From: Mycolicibacterium iranicum
GTDB taxonomy: Bacteria; Actinomycetota; Actinomycetes; Mycobacteriales; Mycobacteriaceae
Direction of reading: 5' to 3'
Assembly: GCF_014190915.1 (NCBI RefSeq)
Contig: NZ_JACHVU010000011.1
Span: 1-64,000 of the forward strand
Length of the DNA: 64,000 nt
Shown: positions 54,258 through 62,807 of the stretch, one piece after another
Layout: the number at the start of each line of letters is the position of its first letter
How positions within the stretch are numbered: the stretch's first letter is position 1
Translations under genes and position numbers: made by a program
The notes under the pieces: model-generated
Seen by the model: only the letters and a program-made list of their open reading frames with translations
Database searches by the model: none
What the model was told of the DNA's origin: nothing

Positions 54258-55739
54258 ATGCCCATCGACCCCAGGACGCCGGTGCTCGTCGGCTACGGCC
54301 AGGTGAACCAGCACGACGAGAACCCCGATGTCGAACCCGTCGACCTCATGGTGGCCGCTGCCCGCCAGGCCGCGGACCCCCGGGTGCTGGAGGCCGTCGA
54401 CGCAGTGCGCATCGTTAACCTGCTGTCGTGGCGCTACCGGGACCCCGGACTTCTTCTGGCACAACGCCTCGGGGCCGAGAAGGCTGCAACGCGCTACACC
54501 GGCATCGGCGGCAACGTTCCCCAGACCCTGGTCAACCGGGCCTGCCTGCACATCCAGCAGGGCCGCGCCGACGTGGTGCTGATCGCCGGGGCGGAGACGT
54601 GGCGCACCCGCACCCGGATGCGTGCACAGGGCCGGAAGCAGCAGTGGACCCGCCAGGACGAGTCGGTGCCGCTGGCCGAGGGTTCCGACGAGAACATGCC
54701 GATGGCCGGCCCCGGTGACCTCAAGATCCACCTCGACCGCCCCGCGTACGTCTATCCGATGTTCGAGCAGGCCGTGCGCATCGCGGCCGGGGAGACGCCC
54801 GACGAGCACCGGCGTCGCATCGGTGAACTGTGGTCCCAGTTCTCGGCGGTCGCCGCGACCAATCCGCATGCGTGGAGCCGGGAGGCGCTCACTGCCGAGG
54901 CGATCTACGAACCGTCGCCCAAGAACCGGATGATCAGCTGGCCGTACACGAAGCTGATGAACTCCAACAACATGGTCGACCAGGGCGCAGTGCTGGTGCT
55001 CGCTTCGGCCGAGAAGGCCCAGAACCTCCAGATCCCCACTGAGCGTTGGGTGTTCCCGTATGCGGGCGCCGACTCCCATGACACCTACGCCATCGGCGAG
55101 CGCGCCGAATTCCACACTTCACCGGCGATCCGCATCGCCGGAGCCCGGGCGCTCGAACTGGCCGGCGTGGGCGTCGACGACCTCGACTTCGTCGACGTCT
55201 ACTCCTGCTTCCCGTCGGCGGTTCAGGTCGCCGCGCGGGAACTGGGACTGCCGGTGGGGGATCCGGACCGTCCGCTGACGGTGACCGGCGGGCTGACCTT
55301 CGCCGGTGGGCCGTGGAACAACTACGTGACCCACTCGATTGCCACGATGGCCGAGCGGCTCACCGCTCAACCGGGCACCCGAGGCCTGATCACCGCGAAC
55401 GGCGGTTATCTGACCAAGCACAGCTTCGGCGTGTACGGCACGGAACCGCCGGCACGCGAATTCCGTTGGGAAGACGTTCAACCCGAGGTGGATGCGGAAC
55501 CGACCCGCACCGCGGTGGTGGACTGGAGCGGGCTGGGGACGGTCGAATCGTGGACGACGCCGGTGGACCGCGACGGACGGGCGGAGAAGGCGTTCCTCGC
55601 CGTGCGCACCCCCGAGGACGCGCGGGTGCTCGCGGTGATCACCGATGCCGCCGACGCCGAAGCGACGGTGCGCGACGACATCGCCGGCGCACAGGTCCGG
55701 GTGCACGACGACGGCACCGCGTCGTTCGGCGACCGGTAG
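54258..55739 (+). CDS. Thiolase-like acetyl-CoA acetyltransferase
   Basis: 493 residues from ATG 54258 behind AGGAGG. TPVLVGYGQ, VLIAGAETW, VDVYSCFPSAVQ and TGGLTFAGGPWNNYVTH fit the thiolase superfamily, close to proteins named acetyl-CoA acetyltransferase. Near the nucleophile the chain reads VNRACLHIQQG: a Cys is present (C96) but the helix after it is about a dozen residues shorter than in classical thiolases. It probably acts with the CaiB/BaiF protein on an acyl-CoA. Confidence 0.85.
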   Translation: MPIDPRTPVLVGYGQVNQHDENPDVEPVDLMVAAARQAADPRVLEAVDAVRIVNLLSWRYRDPGLLLAQRLGAEKAATRYTGIGGNVPQTLVNRACLHIQQGRADVVLIAGAETWRTRTRMRAQGRKQQWTRQDESVPLAEGSDENMPMAGPGDLKIHLDRPAYVYPMFEQAVRIAAGETPDEHRRRIGELWSQFSAVAATNPHAWSREALTAEAIYEPSPKNRMISWPYTKLMNSNNMVDQGAVLVLASAEKAQNLQIPTERWVFPYAGADSHDTYAIGERAEFHTSPAIRIAGARALELAGVGVDDLDFVDVYSCFPSAVQVAARELGLPVGDPDRPLTVTGGLTFAGGPWNNYVTHSIATMAERLTAQPGTRGLITANGGYLTKHSFGVYGTEPPAREFRWEDVQPEVDAEPTRTAVVDWSGLGTVESWTTPVDRDGRAEKAFLAVRTPEDARVLAVITDAADAEATVRDDIAGAQVRVHDDGTASFGDR

Positions 55740-55757
55740 GCGACGTCCGGCCGGCGA

Positions 55758-56747
55758 TCAGAGGAGGCCGAGTTCGGCGACGGCGTCGCGCTCGGCCCGC
55801 AGTTCGTCGACGGAGGCGTCGATGCGGGCCCGCGAAAACGGGTTGATGTCAAGGCCTTCGACGATCTCCCAGCGTCCTCCGACCGACCGGCACGGGAACG
55901 AACAGACCAGGCCCTCGTCGACGCCGTAGGCGCCGGGGGAGGGCAGGGCCACCGACGTCCAGTCGTCGGCCGGAGTCCCGTGCACCCAGTCGTCGACGTG
56001 GTCGATCGCGCCGTTGGCGGCCGACGCCGCCGAGCTCGCGCCGCGCGCCTCGATGATGGCGGTGCCGCGGCGGGCGACGGTGGGGATGAACTCGTCGGTG
56101 AGCCACCGGGTGTCGGCGGCGAAGTCGGCACCGGCGCGCCCGCCGACGACCGAGTGGAAGATGTCGGGATACTGCGTCGGCGAGTGGTTGCCCCAGATGA
56201 TCATGCGGCTGATCTCGGTGACGGGCACGCCGGTGTGGCGGGCCATCGCCGCCACCGCGCGGTTGTGGTCGAGCCGGGTGAGCGCGGTGAACCTCTCGCG
56301 CGGGATGTCGGGCGCGTGCGCCGACGCCACCAACGCGTTGGTGTTGGCGGGGTTGCCCACCACCAGCACCCGCACGTCGGCGCCGGCCCCTTCGTTGAGC
56401 GCCTCGCCCGCCGCGGCGAAGATCTGGGCGTTCGCGCCGAGCAGGTCGGCGCGCTCCATGCCCTTGGTTCGCGGCTTCGCGCCGATCAGCAGCGCGACGT
56501 CGACGCCGTCGAACGCCCGGACGGGGTCGTCGAAGATCTCCGTGCTCGCCAGCAGCGGGAACGCTCCGTCGTCGAGCTCCATCACCACGCCCTCGGCGGC
56601 CCGTACGGCGTCGGGGAGCTCGAGCAGACGCAGCGCGACCGGTGTGTCGTGGCCGAGCATGGCCCCGGCGGCGATGCGGAACAGAGCGGCGTACCCGATC
56701 TGGCCTGCAGCGCCGGTGACGACGACGGTGACGGGGGATGTGCTCAT
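55758..56747 (-). CDS. mdh: Malate dehydrogenase
   Basis: 329 residues, the family length. GAAGQIGYAALFRIA binds NAD; the catalytic His is in WGNHSPTQYPD and the Asp-Arg pair in LTRLDHNRA, with GAKPRTKGMERADLL earlier. Oxidises malate to oxaloacetate in the TCA cycle. ATG 56747 gives this length; the frame opens further upstream without family resemblance. Confidence 0.97.
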   Translation of the reverse strand: MSTSPVTVVVTGAAGQIGYAALFRIAAGAMLGHDTPVALRLLELPDAVRAAEGVVMELDDGAFPLLASTEIFDDPVRAFDGVDVALLIGAKPRTKGMERADLLGANAQIFAAAGEALNEGAGADVRVLVVGNPANTNALVASAHAPDIPRERFTALTRLDHNRAVAAMARHTGVPVTEISRMIIWGNHSPTQYPDIFHSVVGGRAGADFAADTRWLTDEFIPTVARRGTAIIEARGASSAASAANGAIDHVDDWVHGTPADDWTSVALPSPGAYGVDEGLVCSFPCRSVGGRWEIVEGLDINPFSRARIDASVDELRAERDAVAELGLL

Positions 56748-56761
56748 GGAGCCAACCCTAA

Positions 56762-57361
56762 TCAGGGCGCGTCGGCCGGCACGTCGGTGTAGGCGGTGGT
56801 GAACCCCTCGGCGGTGAAGGTGAAGCCCTTGCCGGTGAGCTCGGACAGGCACGAGATGCCCGTCACTTCCTGCACATTGCAGCGGAAGCCCGCGACCGCC
56901 AGGATGCGGTTGAACGGGAGCTCGACGGCGGGCCCGGGCTCCAGCGCCAGCCCCGGTGGCGCCAGCGCGGCGAAATGCGGTTCTCCGGTGCGGTCGATGA
57001 CGAGGACGGTCGGGGTGGTCGGTTCACCGTCGGGCCCCGGCACCTCCTCGGGAGCGCCGTCGATGCCGATGCTGCCCGTCGACTGCGAGTCCTGACATCC
57101 CGCGCTGATCCGCGGGATGATGGCGCACTCCCAGCGACCGCTCGGTGAGGTGAAGTAGTAGTTCGTCTGCCCGGCGACAGCGGCGGCGTAGTCGAACGCG
57201 TTGGCCAGGTGGGCGTTACTCGGCGTGGTCGTCGTCGGGACAGGGGCGGCGACGCTCTCGGCCGGCGGAGCCGCGTCCTCGGTGTTGACGACGGTAGGAC
57301 CCGAGCAGGCGGCAGCCGTCAACGCCACGGCCGGCAGGGCGACGCGCAGGAGGTTTCGCAT
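56762..57361 (-). CDS. Putative lipoprotein
   Basis: 199 residues from ATG 57361. The signal peptide MRNLLRVALPAVALTAAAC ends in an AAAC lipobox. The mature chain has a Pro/Thr-rich linker, then a small domain with Cys residues in GRWECAII, ISAGCQDS, GFRCNV and GISCLSE that could form two disulfides. Position downstream of an HhH protein and upstream of mdh gives no clear role. I do not recognise the domain. Confidence 0.85.
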   Translation of the reverse strand: MRNLLRVALPAVALTAAACSGPTVVNTEDAAPPAESVAAPVPTTTTPSNAHLANAFDYAAAVAGQTNYYFTSPSGRWECAIIPRISAGCQDSQSTGSIGIDGAPEEVPGPDGEPTTPTVLVIDRTGEPHFAALAPPGLALEPGPAVELPFNRILAVAGFRCNVQEVTGISCLSELTGKGFTFTAEGFTTAYTDVPADAP

Positions 57362-57381
57362 GCGCCCATTGCACCATCCGG

Positions 57382-58014
57382 CTAGGACGAGACCTTCTCC
57401 CGCAGTGCGGTGTCGAGCGAGACACGGACCAGTGCGGCCGCCAGGGGCGCGCAGTCGCCGTCGGTGAGCTTCGCCAGCTCGGCGGGCTCCGCGGGCAGGC
57501 CGAGGTCCCTGGCCGCACGCCGCGCGCGGTCGTCGAAATGCGGGCGCACCCAGGTCCAGACGTCCTGGACCTCGCGAAGGAAGATGTCCGACCCCGTGTC
57601 GCCGATGCCGGTGAACTGCTGCAGAAATTTCCTGGCCCGGTCGACGTCCTGCTCGGCGCGGGTGGCCAGACCGCGCAGGTCGCCGTCGTAGACGTCGCGG
57701 ACCGTGGTGGCGATGTCGACCAGCCGGGTGGCCGAACTCTCGTCGTAGCGGGCGTAGCCGGCGCGCCCGAAGGCGCGGATCATCGTGCGCCGGTCGGCCT
57801 TCAGGACCGCGTCGGGGGTGCGGAGCTTCTCGTGAAAGATCTCCTTGGCGGCCCTGGTCGCGATGGTGGCGTCGATCGGCTTGCTGGCGAGCATGCACAG
57901 CACCAGCAGCTCGAAGAGCGGCATGGGTTTGTCGGCCAGGGTGATGCCGGCTTCCTCGGCGTAGGTGGTGCCTGCCTCGTCGAGGAGTCGGCGCACGGTC
58001 TCGGTCCTGCTCAT
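57382..58014 (-). CDS. HhH-GPD (endonuclease III-like) protein
   Basis: 210 residues. An all-helical chain with LQQFTGIGDTGSDIF as a helix-hairpin-helix near residue 134 and a downstream WTWVRPHFDD Asp region. The Cys cluster of endonuclease III's iron-sulphur site is missing. It may be a base-excision repair glycosylase with narrowed activity. Confidence 0.8.
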   Translation of the reverse strand: MSRTETVRRLLDEAGTTYAEEAGITLADKPMPLFELLVLCMLASKPIDATIATRAAKEIFHEKLRTPDAVLKADRRTMIRAFGRAGYARYDESSATRLVDIATTVRDVYDGDLRGLATRAEQDVDRARKFLQQFTGIGDTGSDIFLREVQDVWTWVRPHFDDRARRAARDLGLPAEPAELAKLTDGDCAPLAAALVRVSLDTALREKVSS

Positions 58015-58051
58015 CGCCCTCGGCTACCCGGGCGCCTGCGCGTCGAATCCG

Positions 58052-58384
58052 CTATTTGGCGGGGAGACTCTTCGCGTAGTCGACACCGCGGGCGACCCAG
58101 GGCGAGAGCTGCCGCTTCGTACCGAGGCCGTCCGCGCTGACCCGCAGCCAGCCGCGTGTCTCCCGGCCCGCCATGATCATCGGCCCGACGTGCTCACGGC
58201 TGAGGTACGCCGCGGTCTCCTCCGGAGGAACCCGCACCATCAGACCGCCTTTGGAGCTGACGGCGACGGCCATGTTGCCGTTGATCAGGAACGCCAATCC
58301 GCCGAACATCCGCTTCTCCTCGACCCCGCGCTCGGGGGCGACGAGTTCGCGGACGCGCTCGGCGAGATCGGCGTCGTAGGCCAT
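58052..58384 (-). CDS. TfoX N-terminal domain protein
   Basis: 110 residues. KRMFGGLAFLINGNMAVAV is the TfoX/Sxy N-terminal signature. The C-terminal domain of competence regulators is absent. Many actinobacteria have such short forms; no competence role is shown. A long hairpin separates it from lon. Confidence 0.88.
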   Translation of the reverse strand: MAYDADLAERVRELVAPERGVEEKRMFGGLAFLINGNMAVAVSSKGGLMVRVPPEETAAYLSREHVGPMIMAGRETRGWLRVSADGLGTKRQLSPWVARGVDYAKSLPAK

Positions 58385-58398
58385 GGGTGAACGCTAAC

Positions 58399-58480
58399 GA
58401 CCCACACGCGACGAGCGCGCGCATCTGTCCGTGACACGCCGGTCACCTGCGGACAGACACGCGCGCTCGCGGTGTGGGTC
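58399..58480 (-). terminator. Long imperfect hairpin after lon
   Basis: Two arms (58399-58431 and 58450-58480) pair over some 30 bases with few mismatches, including GACCCACAC/GTGTGGGTC ends. The loop contains a nested GTGAC-acgccg-GTCAC. It lies just past the stop of lon and before the TfoX-like gene on the same strand, so it can act as terminator. It may instead be a dispersed palindromic element. Confidence 0.6.
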
Positions 58481-58489
58481 TCGTCGGCC

Positions 58490-60832
58490 CTAGGCCGCCG
58501 CGGTCACCGCCTCACCGGCAGGCTCGAGGGCCTGCGCGACGATCGCCGCCACGTCGGTCATCGGCTTGACCTCCAGTGCCTCCAGCACCTCGGCCGGCAC
58601 CTCGTCGAGGTCGGCCTCGTTGCGCTGCGGGATGAACACCGTCGACAGCCCGGCGCGCTGGGCGGCCAGCAGCTTCTGCTTGACACCACCGATCGGCAGG
58701 ACCCGCCCGTTGAGCGTCACCTCGCCGGTCATGCCCACGTCGGAGCGCACCTGCCTGCCCGTGGCCATCGAGACCAGCGCGGTCACCATGGTCACACCGG
58801 CCGACGGCCCGTCCTTGGGCACCGCCCCGGCGGGAACGTGCACGTGGATGCGACGGTCCAGCGCCTTGGGGTCCACACCGAGCTCCGCGGCGTGCGAACG
58901 CACGTAGGACAGCGCAATCTGCGCGGACTCCTTCATCACGTCGCCGAGCTGACCCGTCAACTGCAGCCCTGCGTCACCGTCGGTGGCCCCGGCCTCGATG
59001 TAGAGGACGTCGCCGCCGAGGCCCGTGACGGCCAGGCCGGTCGCGACACCCGGGACCGCCGTGCGTTCCTCGGATTCCGGCATGAACCGCGGGCGGCCCA
59101 GATAATCGACCAGATCCGGCTCGTCGATCGTGATCGGTGTCGGGTCGGCGTCGAGCTTGGTGGTCGCCTTGCGCAACGCCTTGGCCAGCAACCGCTCGAA
59201 CTGACGCACTCCCGGCTCGCGGGTGTAGTCCGCGGCGATCTTGCGCAGCGCGTCGTCGGTGACCGAGACGTCGTCGGTGGTCAACGCCGCCCGCTCGGAC
59301 TGCCTGGGCAGCAGGTAATCCCGGGCGATCGCCACCTTGTCGTCGGCGGTGTACCCGTCGATCTGGATCAGCTCCATGCGGTCCAGCAGCGCCGACGGGA
59401 TGTTCTCGATGACGTTGGCCGTGGCCAGGAACACCACATCGGACAGGTCGAGATCGAGCTCCAGGTAGTGGTCGCGGAACGTGTGGTTCTGCGCCGGGTC
59501 CAGCACCTCGAGCAGCGCCGACGACGGGTCACCCCGGTAGTCGGAACCGACCTTGTCGATCTCGTCCAGCAGCACAACGGGATTCATCGATCCCGCCTCG
59601 CCGATGGCACGCACGATGCGGCCTGGGAGCGCGCCGACATAGGTGCGCCGGTGGCCACGGATCTCGGCCTCGTCGCGCACGCCGCCCAGGGCCACGCGCA
59701 CGAACTTGCGGCCCAGTGCACGCGCCACGGATTCACCCAACGACGTCTTGCCGACGCCGGGAGGGCCGGCCAGCACCATCACCGCACCGGAGCCGCGACC
59801 GCCGACGACGGCCATGCCCCGCTGCGCGCGGCGCGCACGGACGGCCAGGTATTCGACGATGCGGTCTTTCACGTCCTCGAGGCCGTGGTGGTCGGAATCC
59901 AGGATCTCCCTGGCGGCCTTCAGGTCCGCGGAATCCTCGGTGGTGACGTTCCACGGAAGATCCAGGACGGTGTCCAGCCAGGTGCGGATCCAACCGCCCT
60001 CCGGGCTCTGGTCGTTGGCGCGTTCCAGCTTGCCGACCTCGCGCAGTGCGGCTTCGCGCACCTTCTCGGGCAGATCGGCGGCCTCGACGCGGGCCCGGTA
60101 GTCGGCTTCCTCCGCGGCGCCGTCCGGACCCAGTTCGCCGAGCTCCTTGCGGATCGCCGCCAGCTGCTGGCGCAGCAGGAACTCCTTCTGCTGCTTGTCC
60201 ATTCCGGCGCGCACGTCTTCGGCGATCTTGTCGGTCACCTCGACCTCGGCCAGATGGTCGCCGGTCCAGTCGATCAGCAGCCGCAGACGGGCCGCGACGT
60301 CCTCGGTCTCGAGGAGTTCACGCTTCTGCACGTCGGTCAGGTACGACGCGTAGCCGGCGGTGTCCGCCAGCGCCGACGGGTCACTGATCTTGTTGACGAC
60401 GTCGACGATCTGCCACGCCTCGCGACGCTGCAGCATGGCCAGCAGCAGCTTCTTGTACTCGGCGGCAAGGGCTTTGGTGTCCTCTCCAGGTGCCACCTCG
60501 ACTACTTCGTCAATGAGCACCCACAGCGCGGCACCCGGTCCGGTGGTTCCCGAGCCGATGTGGGCGCGCTTCTCGCCCCGCACGACGGCGGCGGCACCCC
60601 CGCCGGGCACGCGTCCGACCTGGACGATCGACGCGAGCACGCCGTAGGTGGGGTAGCGGTCGTCGAGCCGCGGTGCGATCAGCAGCTTGCCGGCCTCACT
60701 GGCCTGCGCGGCGTCGACGGCAGCGCGTGCTGCGTCGTCGAGCTCGATCGGGACGACCATGCCGGGCAGCACGATCGGTTCGCTGACGAAAAGGATGGGC
60801 ACAGCACGTTGCGCTGCGTTGGCTTCAGGCAT
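58490..60832 (-). CDS. lon: ATP-dependent Lon protease
   Basis: 780 residues from ATG 60832 behind AGGAGG. N-terminal substrate domain, AAA+ domain with Walker A GPPGVGKTS and Walker B VVLLDEIDKVG, then a protease domain whose Ser is in KDGPSAGVTM and whose Lys is in the KQKLLAAQRAG region. It degrades misfolded and short-lived proteins. M. tuberculosis lacks Lon whereas M. smegmatis has it, so this points to a rapid-growing species. Confidence 0.97.
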   Translation of the reverse strand: MPEANAAQRAVPILFVSEPIVLPGMVVPIELDDAARAAVDAAQASEAGKLLIAPRLDDRYPTYGVLASIVQVGRVPGGGAAAVVRGEKRAHIGSGTTGPGAALWVLIDEVVEVAPGEDTKALAAEYKKLLLAMLQRREAWQIVDVVNKISDPSALADTAGYASYLTDVQKRELLETEDVAARLRLLIDWTGDHLAEVEVTDKIAEDVRAGMDKQQKEFLLRQQLAAIRKELGELGPDGAAEEADYRARVEAADLPEKVREAALREVGKLERANDQSPEGGWIRTWLDTVLDLPWNVTTEDSADLKAAREILDSDHHGLEDVKDRIVEYLAVRARRAQRGMAVVGGRGSGAVMVLAGPPGVGKTSLGESVARALGRKFVRVALGGVRDEAEIRGHRRTYVGALPGRIVRAIGEAGSMNPVVLLDEIDKVGSDYRGDPSSALLEVLDPAQNHTFRDHYLELDLDLSDVVFLATANVIENIPSALLDRMELIQIDGYTADDKVAIARDYLLPRQSERAALTTDDVSVTDDALRKIAADYTREPGVRQFERLLAKALRKATTKLDADPTPITIDEPDLVDYLGRPRFMPESEERTAVPGVATGLAVTGLGGDVLYIEAGATDGDAGLQLTGQLGDVMKESAQIALSYVRSHAAELGVDPKALDRRIHVHVPAGAVPKDGPSAGVTMVTALVSMATGRQVRSDVGMTGEVTLNGRVLPIGGVKQKLLAAQRAGLSTVFIPQRNEADLDEVPAEVLEALEVKPMTDVAAIVAQALEPAGEAVTAAA

Positions 60833-60862
60833 CGATCCTCCTGTGATCAAATCCAACCCAAA

Positions 60863-60883
60863 GTTGAATCTGATGCGCTCAAC
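60863..60883 (-). promoter_or_regulatory. HAIR-like HspR operator upstream of lon
   Basis: GTTGA-N11-TCAAC is a perfect dyad and matches the spacing of the HspR-binding HAIR element (CTTGAGT-N7-ACTCAAG) with TTGAG and TCAA kept. It lies 31 bases before the lon start, where a repressor could block transcription. Confidence 0.6.
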
Positions 60884-60948
60884 CTTGCCCGCGGGGCGTT
60901 TGTTCCCGATCGCCTTTTCGCCGCGGGCGGAACAGGAGGCGCGCCTTT

Positions 60949-61012
60949 CGCCGAACTGGGATTCCCGGTCGTGATGTCGGCCCGAACCACAGCCGGGAAC
61001 CCCAGTTCGGCG
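60949..61012. repeat. Inverted repeat with 20-bp arms
   Basis: Arms 60949-60968 and 60993-61012 match at 19 of 20 positions, and the pairing continues outward with one bulge. The loop is 24 bases. It lies between the lon promoter and the antigen 85 terminator. Confidence 0.75.
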
Positions 61013-61043
61013 AGAAGGGGGCGGGCGAGAAGGGTGCAGACAG

Positions 61044-61082
61044 CAGAGAGCCTGCCGCTCGGGGGAAACGGCAGGCTCTCTG
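61044..61082 (-). terminator. Intrinsic-type hairpin after the mycolyltransferase
   Basis: A perfect 14-bp stem (cagagagcctgccg with its complement) with an 11-base loop. It lies 12 bases past the stop of the mycolyltransferase gene at 61094. Confidence 0.8.
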
Positions 61083-61093
61083 AGTGTGGTGGG

Positions 61094-62095
61094 TTACGCG
61101 GTGGCCTGGGCCCCGAGCACCCGCTGGATGTCAGGCTTCATCTGCTGAAGCTGCTGACCCCAGTAACCCCAGCTGTGGGTACCGGCGGTGGGGAAGTTGA
61201 AGACACCGTTGGTACCGCCGGCGGCGATGTAGTTGTCGCGGAAGGCGACGTTGGTCCGCAGCGTGAATCCTTCGAGGAACTGCGCGGCCATCAGGTTCTG
61301 GCCCGGGGTGCCGGTGTCCAGATCCGACGGGGTGCCGGTGCCGCAGTAGATCCAGACGCGGGTGTTGTTCGCCACCAGCTGATTGATGTTGACCATCGGG
61401 TCGTTGCGCTTCCACGCCGGATCCGAGGACGGGCCCCACATGCTCTCGGCGTTGAACTTGCCGGCATCGTTCATCGCCAGACCGATCAGCATCGGCCACC
61501 ATCCCTCGGACGGGTTCAGGAACCCGGAAAGGGAAGCAGCGTAGATGAACTGCTGCGGGTGGTGGATGGCGTAGGTCAGCGAGGCGCTGCCCGCCATCGA
61601 CAGGCCGACGACGGCGTTGCCGAGCCGCGACACGCCGCGGTTGGCCTCCAGCCACGTGGGCAGCTCCTGGGTCAGGAACGTCTCCCACTTGTAGGTGTAG
61701 TCCTGCCCGTTGCCGCGTGACGGCTGGTACCAGTCGGTGTAGAAGCTCGACTGACCACCCACGGGCATGATCGTCGACAGGCCGGACTGGTAGAACCACT
61801 CGAACGCCGGGGTGTTGATGTCCCAGCCGTTGTAGTCGTCCTGTGCGCGCAGGCCGTCGAGGAGGTAGACGGCGTGCGGGCCGCCACCCTGGAACTGCAC
61901 CCGGATGTTGCGGTTCATCGACGGGGAGAACACGTCCAGATACTCGACGGGCAGCCCGGGCCGGGAGAACGCCCCCGCCGTCGCCGAGCCCCCGGCGAAG
62001 CCGATCAGCCCGGGCAGCGTCGCCGCGGCCAGGGCGGCAGCGGCCACCCGTCGGCCCCAGCCCCACTTACCCGAGAACTTCTCTTTCCACTTCAT
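61094..62095 (-). CDS. Antigen 85-family mycolyltransferase
   Basis: About 333 residues from ATG 62095 (ATG 62119 also possible). A signal peptide ends near TAGAFS. The mature fold has GLSMAGS with the catalytic Ser, FLEGFTLRTN with the Glu, and HSWGYWGQQL with the His. Enzymes of this family transfer mycolic acids to trehalose and arabinogalactan in the envelope. An isolated copy with its own terminator. Confidence 0.96.
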   Translation of the reverse strand: MKWKEKFSGKWGWGRRVAAAALAAATLPGLIGFAGGSATAGAFSRPGLPVEYLDVFSPSMNRNIRVQFQGGGPHAVYLLDGLRAQDDYNGWDINTPAFEWFYQSGLSTIMPVGGQSSFYTDWYQPSRGNGQDYTYKWETFLTQELPTWLEANRGVSRLGNAVVGLSMAGSASLTYAIHHPQQFIYAASLSGFLNPSEGWWPMLIGLAMNDAGKFNAESMWGPSSDPAWKRNDPMVNINQLVANNTRVWIYCGTGTPSDLDTGTPGQNLMAAQFLEGFTLRTNVAFRDNYIAAGGTNGVFNFPTAGTHSWGYWGQQLQQMKPDIQRVLGAQATA

Positions 62096-62377
62096 AACGG
62101 CAATCCACACCTTTCTCATCACGTCGCCTGGTTCGCAAACATGCCGTCGCGTTTCACGAGTAATGCAACACCGCCGGACCAGGTGTTCTGCGGCCCGACA
62201 CAGCGAATGACGGTCGCGGTTGGCTAACGATTGCAACTCGGCGCGGACTCGCCGCCGGCCGGATTCAGCCTGTGACCAGTGTGAATGAAGTGAATCCTGA
62301 GGTTATGACGCATGGCGCGTCGGAAGATCGCCGCCGCGCGGCGCGTCCGGATACCCTGACGCGGGGGGTGGTGACCG

Positions 62378-62803
62378 ATGACCGACGAGACCTTCGACCT
62401 GGACCGCTTCGTGGCGGCGCAGGAGGGCGTCTATGACACGGTGCTGGCGGAGCTGCGCGCGGGGTCGAAACGGACGCACTGGATCTGGTTCGTCTTCCCG
62501 CAGGTGCGCGGTCTCGGCCGCAGTTCGACGGCACAGCACTACGGCATCACCTCACTCGACGAGGCCCGGGCGTACCTCGCCCATCCCGTGCTGGGGCCGC
62601 GCCTGCGGGAGTGCGCACGCCTGCTCGCCACCCATACCGGGCGCTCGGCGACGCAGATCCTCGGCTATCCCGACGATCTGAAGGTGCGGTCGTCGATGAC
62701 GCTGTTCGCCCGAGCCGCCGACGACCCCGCCGACTTCCGGGCCGTACTCGACGCGTTCTACGGCGGCGAGGAGGATCCGGCCACCCTCGACCTGCTGGGC
62801 TGA
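62378..62803 (+). CDS. DUF1810 family protein
   Basis: 141 residues. FDLDRFVAAQEGVYDTVL, HWIWFVFPQVRGLG and the later GYPDDLKVRSSMTLFARA are family hallmarks. Related to calpastatin-like annotations without functional support. It stands alone between the mycolyltransferase and the amylase on opposite strands. Confidence 0.92.
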   Translation: MTDETFDLDRFVAAQEGVYDTVLAELRAGSKRTHWIWFVFPQVRGLGRSSTAQHYGITSLDEARAYLAHPVLGPRLRECARLLATHTGRSATQILGYPDDLKVRSSMTLFARAADDPADFRAVLDAFYGGEEDPATLDLLG

Positions 62804-62807
62804 GCGG

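Noticed and set aside
58472..61720. Open frame of over 1000 codons on the plus strand
   Set aside because: It is antisense to lon and part of the mycolyltransferase gene; its composition (Gly, Arg, His, Val rich) is that of a shadow frame.
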